Shown: positions 51,193 to 59,952, counted from the stretch's first letter. The stretch: DNA of 64,000 nt from Schumannella sp. 10F1B-5-1 (GCF_006517535.1 NZ_VHQH01000002.1:296166-360165); one strand, 5' to 3'. Translations and numbers: made by a program. Notes: generated from the sequence alone by a model not told the origin.

Positions 51193-51234
51193 CGAGATAT
51201 ATCGCGTATGCGGTGAGGTCACGATATATCGCGT
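51193..51234 (-). promoter_or_regulatory. Two ATATATCGCG sites, probable PadR operator
   Basis: GAGATATATCGCG (about 51194-51206) and CGATATATCGCG (about 51222-51233) are direct copies 28 bases apart. The second contains the perfect palindrome CGATATATCG. They flank the likely -10 region of the DUF4097-padR operon. Confidence 0.65.
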
Positions 51235-51281
51235 CTCGGTGGTGCGCAAGCCGTTCGCCAGCATTCGCTCGTCACCGGGGT

Positions 51282-51312
51282 TTGACGTTGACGCAACGTC
51301 AACTCCTAGCGT
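51282..51312 (+). promoter_or_regulatory. MerR-type promoter with 19-bp spacer and palindromic operator
   Basis: TTGACG (51282-51287) and TAGCGT (51307-51312) are 19 bases apart, longer than normal, as in MerR-activated promoters. GTTGACG-CAA-CGTCAAC (51287-51303) lies within the spacer. The TipA-like protein encoded next should bind it. Confidence 0.85.
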
Positions 51313-51343
51313 GAATGCACGACAAGCAGGAAGGAGCGCGGCG

Positions 51344-52102
51344 ATGGAGTGGAGCATCCAGCAGATCGCCCGGCTCGCCGGGACCACCAGCCGCACCCTG
51401 CGGCACTACGACCAGATCGGACTGCTGCGGCCGACGCGCGTCGGCGCGAACGGCTACCGCTACTACGGCGACGCCGCGCTCGTGCGGCTGCAGCGCATCC
51501 TGCTGCTGCGCGAGCTCGGGCTCGGCATCCCGGCGATCGCGGCGGCGCTGCAGGGCGACGACGTGGATGCGCTGCGCACCCACCGCGGATGGCTCGAGCA
51601 GGAACGCGAGCGCCTCGACCGGCGCATCGCCGCGGTCGAGCACACGATCCGCGCCCGAGAGAGAGGAGAGCCGCTGATGGCGGAGGACATGTTCGACGGA
51701 TTCGATCACACGCAGCACCGCGAAGAGGTGGAGCGGCGCTGGGGTGCCCGCGCCGCGGCCGACTCGGCGGCGTGGTGGGAGTCGAAGTCGCCGCAGGAGA
51801 AGAAGGACTGGCAGGCACGTCAGGCCGCGCTCGCCGCGGACTGGACGGCGGCCGCCGCGGCCGGCATCGACCCCGCGTCGGCCGAGGCGCAGGCGCTCGC
51901 GGCACGTCACGCCGACTGGCTGGCCGGCATCCCGGGCACGCCCGGCTACCCCGACGGCCCGTCGCCGAAGTACCTGACGGGGCTCGGCGAGATGTACGTC
52001 GCCGACGAGCGCTTCGCCGCGAACTACGGCGGGGATGCGGGTGCCCGGTTCGTGCGCGACGCGCTCGCCGCGTATGCGGCGGGGGTGCGCGGGGAGGTCT
52101 GA
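51344..52102 (+). CDS. MerR family regulator with TipAS effector domain
   Basis: 252 residues. The MerR head is MEWSIQQIARLAGTTSRTLRHYDQIGLLRPTRVGANGYRYYGDAALVRLQRILLLRELGLGIPAIAAAL, followed by a long coiled-coil helix to about residue 110. The TipAS domain (about 115-252, MFDGFDHTQHREEVERRWG, W-ESKSPQEKKDW, YVADERFAANYGG) binds large peptide antibiotics in known TipA proteins. ATG 51344 has GGAAGGAG upstream. The promoter carries its own 19-bp-spaced operator, so it probably activates itself on drug binding. No other obvious target is adjacent. Confidence 0.93.
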   Translation: MEWSIQQIARLAGTTSRTLRHYDQIGLLRPTRVGANGYRYYGDAALVRLQRILLLRELGLGIPAIAAALQGDDVDALRTHRGWLEQERERLDRRIAAVEHTIRARERGEPLMAEDMFDGFDHTQHREEVERRWGARAAADSAAWWESKSPQEKKDWQARQAALAADWTAAAAAGIDPASAEAQALAARHADWLAGIPGTPGYPDGPSPKYLTGLGEMYVADERFAANYGGDAGARFVRDALAAYAAGVRGEV

Positions 52103-52149
52103 GCCCCGAGCGCGACTGAGCCGAGCGCGCTACTGAGCGGAGAGAGGTC

Positions 52150-52182
52150 GGAGGGGCGGATCCCTGCACGGTCCGCCCCTCC
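52150..52182. terminator. Strong hairpin between convergent tipA-like and yczE-like genes
   Basis: GGAGGGGCGGA (52150-52160) pairs with TCCGCCCCTCC (52172-52182), loop of 11 bases, between two convergent stops. Probably a two-way terminator. Confidence 0.7.
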
Positions 52183-52239
52183 GGGTCGGGATGCGCGGCG
52201 CGCGCCCGCCCGCGACGGACGAGAGCGCGCCGCGCCGGC

Positions 52240-53073
52240 TCAGGCCGGGTTCGTGCTCGGCCGCGCGGTTCCAGCGGCGGCCTGCTCGACGGCCGCCTCG
52301 GTGGCGAGTTCGGCGGCGGAAGACGCGGCCGATGCCAATCGGGGGTCCGCCGACGCGACGGCGGCGCCGCCCTCGGGCTCGGGCACGCGCATCCGGGGCA
52401 GGAAGATGCCGATCAGCGGTCCGATCAGCACCGCGAACGCGATCGTGCCGATGCCCACGTTGCCGCCGAGCAGCCAGCCGACCGCCACGACGACGACCTC
52501 GATGCCGGTGCGCACGATCCACACGGGCCATCCGGTGCGCGCGACGAGGCCGGTCATGAGCCCGTCGCGCGGTCCCGGTCCGAGACGGGCGCCCACGTAG
52601 AGGCCGGTCGCGATCGCCAGCACGACGAGTCCGGCCGCGAACAGGGGAATGCGAATCCACAGCGAGCCGAGCGACGCGGTGTCGAGCACGGGGATGAGCG
52701 CGAAGCCGACCTCGGCCGAGAGGCCGACGAAGACGATGTTGACGACGGTGCCGATGCCGGGCTTCTGCTTGATCGGGATCCAGAGGGCCAGCACGATCGC
52801 GCCGACGATGATCGTCAGCAGGCCGAAGGCGAGGCCGGTCGTGCGGGCGAGGCCCTGGGTCAGAACGTCCCACGGGGCGACGCCGACGCCGGCGCGCACC
52901 ATCATCGCGATCGCGATGCCGTAGAGGAAGACGCCGACGCCCAGCTGCACGAAGCGGCGCACCCAGATGGCGCGGCGCGTGCGGGGCAGCAGCGGGCGGC
53001 GGGATGCGCGGGTCGCGTCGGCGTCGCCGGCCGCCACGGGGCGGGCGTCGTCGCGGGGGTCGGTCGAGGTCAT
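52240..53073 (-). CDS. YczE/YitT-like membrane protein
   Basis: 277 residues, five or six helices: FVQLGVGVFLYGIAIAMMVRAGVGVAPWDVLTQGLA is the family hallmark (GVAPWDV), followed by FGLLTIIVGAIVLALWIP, GTVVNIVFVGL and GLYVGARLGPGPRDGLMTGL. The C-terminal 50 residues are Ala/Glu-rich and cytoplasmic. Function unknown. It is divergent from a MocR-type regulator with only 62 bases between the starts, matching the known yczR-yczE pairing in Bacilli. Confidence 0.88.
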   Translation of the reverse strand: MTSTDPRDDARPVAAGDADATRASRRPLLPRTRRAIWVRRFVQLGVGVFLYGIAIAMMVRAGVGVAPWDVLTQGLARTTGLAFGLLTIIVGAIVLALWIPIKQKPGIGTVVNIVFVGLSAEVGFALIPVLDTASLGSLWIRIPLFAAGLVVLAIATGLYVGARLGPGPRDGLMTGLVARTGWPVWIVRTGIEVVVVAVGWLLGGNVGIGTIAFAVLIGPLIGIFLPRMRVPEPEGGAAVASADPRLASAASSAAELATEAAVEQAAAGTARPSTNPA

Positions 53074-53082
53074 GGTGGATAT

Positions 53083-53129
53083 CCAATCCCGGCATTGGCC
53101 TGGTGATCCATAGCCAATTGCTCTACCGT
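53083..53129. promoter_or_regulatory. Divergent control region with CCAAT half-sites
   Basis: CCAAT-N6-ATTGG (53083-53098) and a further CCAAT at 53114-53118 lie between the two divergent genes. TGGTGA (53101-53106) and TACCGT (53124-53129), 17 bases apart, form the MocR promoter, and the ATG follows six bases later. Likely MocR operator. Confidence 0.6.
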
Positions 53130-53135
53130 GGCGGC

Positions 53136-54557
53136 ATGGCGACCCTGTCCGCGCGCTCTTTGGCCACCTTCCTGACCGGCTGGCGTCTCTCCGGTGCCGG
53201 TGCGGCGTACCAATCACTGGCCGACCGCATCCGGCTGCTCGTCGTCGACGGGCGCATCCCGCTCGGCACCCGCCTGCCCGCCGAGCGCGAGCTCGCCCAC
53301 GCGCTGAGCGTCTCGCGCACGACCGTGTCGAGCGCCTATGCGGCGCTGCGCGAGAGCGGCCACATCGAGAGCCTGCGCGGCTCGGGCAGCGTCGCTCGCC
53401 TGCCGCATCCCTCGGCCACGACCGCACCCGAGCCGGCCGACGACCTGCTCGACTTCTCGAAGGCGACGCTGCCGGCCATCCCGGGCGTCGCGACCTATGC
53501 GAACCGGGCGACCGCCAAGCTGCCCGGGTTCCTCGGCGAATCGGGCTACGACCCCTACGGCGTGCTCGCGCTGCGCGAGCAGATCGCCCGCCGCTACGAG
53601 CGCCGCGGACTGCCGACCAGCCCCGACGAGGTCATGGTCACGATCGGCGCGCAGCACGCCATCTCGCTCGTCGCCCGCGCCTTCGTCGCGCGCGGCGATC
53701 GCGTGCTCGTCGAGTCGCCCAGCTACCCGCACGCCTTCGAGGCGATGCGCGCCGCGGGCGGCCGCCTCGTGCAGGTCGCCGTGACGAGCGACGACGGCTG
53801 GGACGAGCCCGCGCTGCAGCAGGCGCTGCAGCGCACCAGCCCGAGCCTCGCCTACCTCATGCCCGACACGCACAACCCGACCGGACGCCGGATGCCGCTC
53901 GACCAGCGTCAGCGCCTGGTCGCCACCGCGGCGCGGCAGGGCACCCGCCTCGTGGTCGACGAGACGATGGCCGAGATGGAGCTCGACGGCACCGTCTCTC
54001 CGCCGCCGTTCGCCACGCTCGGCGACGCGATCACGATCGGCTCGGTCGGCAAGAGCGTGTGGGGCGGGCTGCGCATCGGGTGGATCCGCGCCAGCCGCGA
54101 CGACCTGCAGCGCATCGCGCGCATCCGCTTCTCGGGCGACCTCGGCACGCCCGTGCTCGACCAGCTCATCGTCGCCGAGCTCATGCCCGACATGGATGGC
54201 ATCCTCGCCGGTCGCCGCGCCCAGCTGCGCGCCGGCCGCGACCAGCTCGCCGCGCAGCTGCGCCGCAAGCTGCCCACCTGGCGCATGCCCGAGGTGCCCG
54301 GCGGGCTCACCGCGTGGGTCAGCCTCGGCGCGCCGATCAGCTCGCAGATCGCCCTGGCCGCCCGCGCGGAGGGGCTCATCATCGCCGCCGGACCGCGCTT
54401 CGGCATCGACGGGGTGTTCGAGCGGTTCCTGCGCATCCCGTTCTCGTATCCGCCCGAGGAGCTCGAGCGGGGCGTGGATGCGCTGGCCCGCGCCTACGCG
54501 TCGGTCTCGCGCAACCCGATCGCGCTCGGTGCGGAGGAGCTGGCCGAGATCGCGTGA
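53136..54557 (+). CDS. MocR/GntR-type regulator with aminotransferase-like domain (YczR type)
   Basis: 473 residues. An N-terminal GntR winged helix (YQSLADRIRLLVVDGRIPLGTRLPAERELAHALSVSRTTVSSAYAALRESGHIESLRGSGS) is joined by a linker to a fold-type I PLP domain. GAQHAISLVARAF, ESPSYPHAFEAMRAAG, PDTHNPTG and the PLP lysine in GSVGKSVWGGLRIGW are visible, so cofactor binding is intact. It probably controls the divergent yczE-like gene, as YczR does in Bacilli. Leaderless start ATG 53136. Confidence 0.92.
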   Translation: MATLSARSLATFLTGWRLSGAGAAYQSLADRIRLLVVDGRIPLGTRLPAERELAHALSVSRTTVSSAYAALRESGHIESLRGSGSVARLPHPSATTAPEPADDLLDFSKATLPAIPGVATYANRATAKLPGFLGESGYDPYGVLALREQIARRYERRGLPTSPDEVMVTIGAQHAISLVARAFVARGDRVLVESPSYPHAFEAMRAAGGRLVQVAVTSDDGWDEPALQQALQRTSPSLAYLMPDTHNPTGRRMPLDQRQRLVATAARQGTRLVVDETMAEMELDGTVSPPPFATLGDAITIGSVGKSVWGGLRIGWIRASRDDLQRIARIRFSGDLGTPVLDQLIVAELMPDMDGILAGRRAQLRAGRDQLAAQLRRKLPTWRMPEVPGGLTAWVSLGAPISSQIALAARAEGLIIAAGPRFGIDGVFERFLRIPFSYPPEELERGVDALARAYASVSRNPIALGAEELAEIA

Positions 54558-54581
54558 GCTCGTGAGCGGGCGCGCCGATGC

Positions 54582-54715
54582 GTGGGTGGCCGCGAATGCA
54601 CGCGACACGCCGCCCGCGGTGGGCATTCGTGGCCACCCTCGGGCGCGCGCGTCTCGTGGGTGGCCAGGGATGCACGCGGCGCGCCGGTGCGAGCGGGCAT
54701 TCGTGGCCACCCTCG
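54582..54715. repeat. Two family A palindromic repeat units
   Basis: Units at about 54582-54641 and 54655-54715, with GGGTGGCC ... GGCCACCC ends and the CGACACGCCG-like core, the same family as at 18.2 and 19.4 kb. They lie between two genes on the same strand, so not only in convergent gaps. Confidence 0.8.
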
Positions 54716-54799
54716 GGTCCAGTGGATGCGAACCCCGCGAGCGAACGGACGCGGCGAGACTCACGGGGCGCGCGCAGAGGGCGGGGCTAGCGTGCGCGC

Positions 54800-55195
54800 A
54801 TGAGCGACGAGCCGCAGCGACCCGCCTCCGCCGGAACGACCCCGTCGACCGCCCGCCGCGCCGGCGCCGCGCTCGGCCGCGCCGCGGGCTCGGCGTTCGT
54901 CGGCGGGCGCGAGGCGATCCGCCGCAACCCGAAGGCGGACAAGGTCTACCGCACGGGCGTCGGCGTGGTCGGCGGCACGACCGTCGCGCTCGGCGTCGTG
55001 ATGATGCCGCTGCCCGGACCGGGCGCGCTGATCGCGCTCGGCGGCCTCGGCATCCTCGGCAGCGAGTTCGAGGGGGCGCAGAAGGTCAACCGCCGCGCGA
55101 CGAAGGTGGTCCGCAAGGCCGCCGGCGCCGCGAAGAAGGCCGTCGACCGCCGCCGCCAGGCGCGCGCCGCCCGCGAGGCTCCCGCCACCGACTGA
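54800..55195 (+). CDS. PGPGW-motif membrane protein (TIGR02611-like)
   Basis: 131 residues. The core VGVVGGTTVALGVVMMPLPGPGALIALGGLGILGSEFEGAQK has the conserved PLPGPG turn between two hydrophobic segments. The C-terminal tail is very basic (KVVRKAAGAAKKAVDRRRQAR). Function unknown. TAGCGT ends six bases before ATG 54800, a leaderless start. Confidence 0.8.
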   Translation: MSDEPQRPASAGTTPSTARRAGAALGRAAGSAFVGGREAIRRNPKADKVYRTGVGVVGGTTVALGVVMMPLPGPGALIALGGLGILGSEFEGAQKVNRRATKVVRKAAGAAKKAVDRRRQARAAREAPATD

Positions 55196-55203
55196 CCCGA
55201 GAG

Positions 55204-55270
55204 CGCCGCACGATCTCGGCGTCGCCGCACGATATCGCGCGGCGAAACCAGGATCGCCGCGCGATCCTGC
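55204..55270. repeat. Family C double-hairpin repeat, copy 2
   Basis: CGCCGCACGAT (55204-55214) faces ATCGCGCGGCG (one mismatch), followed by AGGATCG-CCGCG-CGATCCT. About 67 bases, closely similar to 47063-47127. Confidence 0.75.
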
Positions 55271-55402
55271 CGACGAAGCCGCGCATCCACCCCAGCCGGG
55301 ATCATCCTGGGGGAGTACGTGCCGTTCCACCGTGGCGCGGATACTGGAGGGGCGCGCGGCGCCGTGCGCATCACCACCGCCGGCGACCTGGGAGTCACCC
55401 CC

Positions 55403-58400
55403 GTGCATCTGCTGTCCGTCTTCAGCCTGCGCAATCGCGCCCTCATCGCGCTGCTCACGATCGTGATCGGCATCTTCGGCGGCATCTCGCTGACCACCCT
55501 GAAGCAGGAGCTCATCCCGAGCCTGTCGCTGCCGCAGCTGTTCGTGCTGACGCAGTACCCGGGGGCGAGCCCCGATGTGGTCGAGAAGAATGTGTCCACG
55601 CCGATCGAGCGCGCCCTGCAGGGCATCGAGGGTCTCGAGTCGACGACGGCGACCTCGAACTCGGCCGTGTCGACCGTGTCGGCGTCGATGACCTACGGCA
55701 CCGACATCGTGAGCACCGAGCAGAAGGTGCAGCTGGCGATCGGCCGCATCGAAGACCAGCTGCCGAGCGGCGCCGACCCGCAGGTCATCACGGGCTCGAT
55801 CGCCGACCTGCCGGTGCTGGTCGTCGCGGTGACGAGCGACAAGTCGGCCGCCGATCTCAGCGACGCGCTGCGCGGCAGCACGATCACCGAGCTGGAGAAG
55901 ACCGACGGCGTGCGCGAGGCGAGCCTGCTCGGCGACAGCGGGCAGCGGGTCACGATCACGCCCGACCTGCCGAAGCTGTATGCCGCGGGGCTGACCAGCC
56001 AGAGCATCCGGGATGCGCTGAAGGACAACGGCGTGCTGCTTCCGGCCGGCACGATCACCGAGAACGACTCCACCCTGGTCGTGCAGGAGGGCACCCGTCT
56101 GACGACGACGGCCGAGATCGCGGCGCTGCCCCTGCTGGGCGGCTCGGGCTCCGCCGGTCAGGCGCCGCCGACGCTCGGCGACCTCGCCGAGGTGAAGGTC
56201 GAGTCGAACCCGGTCACCGGCTACTCGCGCGTGAACGGCGAGGACTCGCTGTCGATCTCGATCACGAAGAAGCCCGACGGCAACACGGTCGAGGTGTCGC
56301 AGCTGCTGCGCGACAAGCTGCCCGAGCTGGAGAAGTCGCTCGGCGACGGCACGAAGTTCACGGTCGTCTTCGACCAGGCGCCGTTCATCCAGCAGTCGAT
56401 CGACAGCCTCGCCACCGAGGGCCTGCTCGGGCTCGCCTTCGCGGTGATCGTGATCCTGATCTTCCTGTTCTCGATCAGGTCGACGCTCGTGACGGCGATC
56501 TCGATCCCCGTGTCGGTGCTCATCACCTTCATCGGGATGCTCGCCGCCGGCTACTCGCTCAACATCATCACCCTGGGTGCGCTCACGATCGCGATCGGCC
56601 GCGTCGTCGACGACTCGATCGTCGTGATCGAGAACATCAAGCGGCACCTGGGTCTCGGCGAAGACAAGCTGACGGCGATCAAGAAGGCCGTGCGCGAGGT
56701 GGCGGTGGCGATCACCGCATCCACGGTCACGACCGTCGCGGTGTTCCTGCCGCTCGCACTGGTCGGCGACATCACGGGCGAGCTGTTCCGTCCCTTCGCG
56801 CTGACCGTGACGATCGCGCTCGCCGCGTCGCTGTTCGTCTCGCTCACGATCGTGCCCGTGCTCGCGTACTGGTTCCTCGGGCGCAAGGAGCACAAGCACG
56901 CCGAGGTCGCCACCGCCGCCGAGGAGGACGAGCTCGACAAGCCCACCCGGCTGCAGCGGATGTATCTCCCGGTCATCCGCGGAACGCTGCGCCGCCCCGC
57001 GATCACGATCGTCGCGGCCGTGCTCGTGCTGGCGATCAGCGGCGTGCTCGGGGGGATGTTCCTGCAGACGAACTTCCTCAGCGACTCGGGGCAGAACACG
57101 GTCACCGTGACCCAGACCATGAAGGCCGGCACGAGCCTCGAGGCCAAGGACGACGCCGCCAAGAAGGTCGAGGCCGCCCTGCGCGACATCGACGGCATCG
57201 ACACCGTCGCGACCACGCTCGGCTCGAGCGGCAGCAGCCTGCAGTCGGCGTTCACCGGCGGCGGCGACGCGACCTTCAACATCACGACGGATCCGGATGC
57301 CGACCAGGAGGAGCTGCGGCAGCAGGTGCGGGATGCGGTGGCCGACCTCGACGACGTCGGCGACGTCTCGGTCGCGGCCTCGGGCGGCGGATTCGGCTCG
57401 AGCGACATCGAGATCGACATCCTCGCCCCCGACGCGCAGAAGCTGGACGACGCCTCCGACGCGATCCTGACGAAGGTGCGCGACCTGGATGTGACGGCCC
57501 AGGCCGAGAGCAACCTCGCCTCCACGCAGCCCTACATCGCGATCGAGGTCGACCGGGCCAAGGCGGCGGCCGCGGGGCTCAGCGAGATCGCGGTCGGCGG
57601 AATCGTGGCCGACGCGATGCTGCCCGCATCCATCGGCACCGTGGTGATCGACGAGAAGTCGCTCGACGTCTACATCGAGAACACGACCTCGCCGACGACG
57701 CTGCAGGAGCTGCGCGACTTCTCGATCCCCACGGCGACCGGACCCGTGCCGCTGACCTCGCTCGCCACGGTCGAGCAGCGCGACGGACCCACCTCGGTGA
57801 CGACCGTGCGCGGCGTGCGCAGCGCGACCATCACGATCACGCCGAACGACCAGAACACGGGCGCCGCCTCGGCCGCCGTGCAGGCGGCGGTCGACGACAC
57901 CAAGCTGCCGGCCGGCGCGACCGCGACGCTCGGCGGCGTGACCGCCGACCAGAACGACGCCTTCTCGCAGCTCGGGCTCGCGCTGCTCGCGGCGATCCTC
58001 ATCGTCTACACGGTCATGGTCGCGACGTTCCGCAGCCTGCGGCAGCCGCTGCTGCTGCTCGTCTCGGTGCCGTTCGCGGCGACCGGCGCGATCCTGCTGC
58101 AGCTGGCGTCGAACATCCCGCTCGGCGTCGCGTCGCTGATCGGCGTGCTCATGCTGATCGGCATCGTCGTCACCAACGCGATCGTGCTCATCGACCTGGT
58201 GAACCAGTACCGCGAGCGCGGGATGCGGGTGCGCGACGCGATCGTGCACGGCACCTCGCGGCGACTGCGGCCGATCCTCATGACCGCGGCGGCGACGATC
58301 TTCGCGCTGCTGCCCATGTCGCTCGGCATCACCGGGCACGGCGGCTTCATCTCGCAGCCGCTCGCGATCGTCGTGATCGGCGGACTCGTGTCGTCGACCG

Positions 58401-58618
58401 TGCTGACGCTGATCGTGCTGCCGACGCTCTACTGGCTCGTCGAGGGCGCGAAGGAGCGGCGCGGCGACAAGCGTGCGGCGAAGGCGGGTGGCACGAAGGC
58501 GGGCACCGACGTGCCGGTGACGGTCGAGCGCACCGCCCTGCGTCCGATGTCGGATGCCGGCTCCGATGCGGCGACGTCGGCGGGCCCGGATGCGGGAGCG
58601 GCTCCGACTCAGCCCTGA
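55403..58618 (+). CDS. RND-superfamily exporter permease (AcrB/SwrC type)
   Basis: 1071 residues, twelve helices and two large outside loops, the full AcrB layout. It starts HLLSVFSLRNRALIALLTIVIGIFGGISLTTLKQELIPSLSLP, and the TM4 pair D403-D404 (IGRVVDDSIVVIENI) needed for proton transfer is present. TM10 reads VLMLIGIVVTNAIVLIDLVNQYRERG and GTSRRLRPILMTAAATIFALLP closes the second half. It is a proton-driven exporter of hydrophobic or amphiphilic compounds. No adaptor or outer-membrane partner is nearby, as expected in a one-membrane cell. GTG 55403 has GGGAG upstream; GTG 55319 with GGGGGAG is an alternative. Confidence 0.93.
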   Translation: MHLLSVFSLRNRALIALLTIVIGIFGGISLTTLKQELIPSLSLPQLFVLTQYPGASPDVVEKNVSTPIERALQGIEGLESTTATSNSAVSTVSASMTYGTDIVSTEQKVQLAIGRIEDQLPSGADPQVITGSIADLPVLVVAVTSDKSAADLSDALRGSTITELEKTDGVREASLLGDSGQRVTITPDLPKLYAAGLTSQSIRDALKDNGVLLPAGTITENDSTLVVQEGTRLTTTAEIAALPLLGGSGSAGQAPPTLGDLAEVKVESNPVTGYSRVNGEDSLSISITKKPDGNTVEVSQLLRDKLPELEKSLGDGTKFTVVFDQAPFIQQSIDSLATEGLLGLAFAVIVILIFLFSIRSTLVTAISIPVSVLITFIGMLAAGYSLNIITLGALTIAIGRVVDDSIVVIENIKRHLGLGEDKLTAIKKAVREVAVAITASTVTTVAVFLPLALVGDITGELFRPFALTVTIALAASLFVSLTIVPVLAYWFLGRKEHKHAEVATAAEEDELDKPTRLQRMYLPVIRGTLRRPAITIVAAVLVLAISGVLGGMFLQTNFLSDSGQNTVTVTQTMKAGTSLEAKDDAAKKVEAALRDIDGIDTVATTLGSSGSSLQSAFTGGGDATFNITTDPDADQEELRQQVRDAVADLDDVGDVSVAASGGGFGSSDIEIDILAPDAQKLDDASDAILTKVRDLDVTAQAESNLASTQPYIAIEVDRAKAAAAGLSEIAVGGIVADAMLPASIGTVVIDEKSLDVYIENTTSPTTLQELRDFSIPTATGPVPLTSLATVEQRDGPTSVTTVRGVRSATITITPNDQNTGAASAAVQAAVDDTKLPAGATATLGGVTADQNDAFSQLGLALLAAILIVYTVMVATFRSLRQPLLLLVSVPFAATGAILLQLASNIPLGVASLIGVLMLIGIVVTNAIVLIDLVNQYRERGMRVRDAIVHGTSRRLRPILMTAAATIFALLPMSLGITGHGGFISQPLAIVVIGGLVSSTVLTLIVLPTLYWLVEGAKERRGDKRAAKAGGTKAGTDVPVTVERTALRPMSDAGSDAATSAGPDAGAAPTQP

Positions 58619-59775
58619 CCGGCGCCCGCGCCCGGCTCGACCACGGTGCCGTCGTCGGCCGTGTCGTCGCCCGGGGCGGGCGCGACCGGCTCGGCCGCGG
58701 GAGGGGCATCCCGCAGCTTGGTGTCGAAGAACTCGACGATGCGCGCCCGCAGCGGATCGTTGTCGGCGAGCATCGCGATCGAGTGCAGGGCGCCCTTGAC
58801 CTTCACGAAGGTCGTGTCGACGCCCTTCGCCCGCAGCTTCGTGACGAAGCGGTTGGCCTGCTCGAGCGGGATGCGCTCGCGGATCGAGTGCGCCACGAAG
58901 AACGGCGGGTCGGTCGCGTCGATGTACGAGGTGGCCGACGCCTCCTTCGCGGCCGGGCAGTCCTCTTCGCTCGCGCAGCCGAGGTAGGCGAGCTGCACGG
59001 GCACGAAGTCGGGCGTGACCGCGACGCCGGTGAGGTCGATCGGTCCGCTGAGCTCGACGACCGCGCTGACGCGCGCGTTCTCGTCGGTCGGCCCGCTGCC
59101 CTTCGTGCCGAGCAGCGAGACGAGGTTGCCGCCGGCCGAGCCGCCGAAGGCGCCGATGCGCTTCGGGTCGATGCGGAAGCGCTTCTGCTGCGCGTCGAGC
59201 CGCATCCAGCGCACCGCCTGCTGCACGTCGTCGATCGCCGCGGGGAAGGTGTGCTGCGGGGCGAGGCGGTAGTCGACGTTCGCGACCACGTAGCCGGCCT
59301 TGGCGAGCCACTGGCAGAGGCTGCGCCAGGTGATCTCGGCCTTGTCGCCGCGGGCCCAGCTGCCGCCGTGCACCATCACGATCGCCGGCTGCGGCACGTC
59401 GCCGGCGGCGGTGGGGGTGGGGCCGGTGCTCGGGTCGGCGGTGGGGCTCGCACTGTCGTCGGCGTCGGCGTCGGCGTCGGCGGCGGAACCGTCGGCGCCC
59501 TCGGGGAGCGTCTGGCCGTCCTTCGTGTCGTAGCCCGTGGGCGGCAGGCAGACGTCGAGCTTCAGCTGCGTGCCGTCCTGCGCCGTGCCGTAGATCTGGT
59601 CGGCGACGACCGGCACGTCGGGGTCGGTCGCGAATCCGGGGAACGCCGGGCGCGTCGGCGGGGTGTTCACCTCGGCGTCGTCGCCCGTCGGCGTGCACCC
59701 GGCGACCAGCATCAGCGCCGTGACGACGGTCGCCACGACGCCGGACGCTCGCACCGCTCGGGAGTTCAGCCGCAT
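58609..59775 (-). CDS. Alpha/beta-hydrolase esterase lipoprotein (BD-FAE-like)
   Basis: 388 residues. The signal peptide ends in the lipobox LMLVAGC. An Asp/Ala/Ser-rich linker (about 95-120) interrupts the start of the fold. Then come the oxyanion HGGSWARG, VVANVDYRLAPQHTFPAAIDDV, the nucleophile GGSAGGN, DPPFFVAHS and HSIAML with the catalytic His. The mature enzyme is anchored outside the membrane and hydrolyses an unknown ester. TAGGGT ends seven bases before ATG 59775. Its end overlaps the RND gene's end by ten bases. Confidence 0.88.
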   Translation of the reverse strand: MRLNSRAVRASGVVATVVTALMLVAGCTPTGDDAEVNTPPTRPAFPGFATDPDVPVVADQIYGTAQDGTQLKLDVCLPPTGYDTKDGQTLPEGADGSAADADADADDSASPTADPSTGPTPTAAGDVPQPAIVMVHGGSWARGDKAEITWRSLCQWLAKAGYVVANVDYRLAPQHTFPAAIDDVQQAVRWMRLDAQQKRFRIDPKRIGAFGGSAGGNLVSLLGTKGSGPTDENARVSAVVELSGPIDLTGVAVTPDFVPVQLAYLGCASEEDCPAAKEASATSYIDATDPPFFVAHSIRERIPLEQANRFVTKLRAKGVDTTFVKVKGALHSIAMLADNDPLRARIVEFFDTKLRDAPPAAEPVAPAPGDDTADDGTVVEPGAGAGQG

Positions 59776-59881
59776 CCCCTCCACCCTAGGTCGGGTCGGC
59801 CGCGCGCTTCCGGTGCGCGGGGTCGGGGCGCGACCGGGGTTCAGCCGGCGGGGCTCGATCTCGCGGGTGGTTCGCGACCAT

Positions 59882-59952
59882 CTCAAGGAGTTGCTGTGAC
59901 TCGTGAGGCGGGTGAGCAACATCCGCCACTCCCGTTGCAGTAACTCCTTGAG
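59882..59952. repeat. 30-bp imperfect inverted repeat
   Basis: The arms at 59882-59911 and 59923-59952 begin with identical CTCAAGGAGTT sequence read from each end and stay mostly complementary for about 30 bases, with an 11-base loop. It lies between the divergent esterase and helicase genes, so it is not a simple terminator. Confidence 0.65.

Noticed and set aside
55319-55402. N-terminal extension of the RND exporter from GTG 55319
   Set aside because: Has a good ribosome site, but the added 28 residues are unlike the family, whose first helix starts right after GTG 55403; kept only as an alternative.
54196-59943. A 1915-codon plus-strand frame across MocR to the esterase
   Set aside because: Runs through intergenic repeats and several real genes in another frame; no domain is seen.
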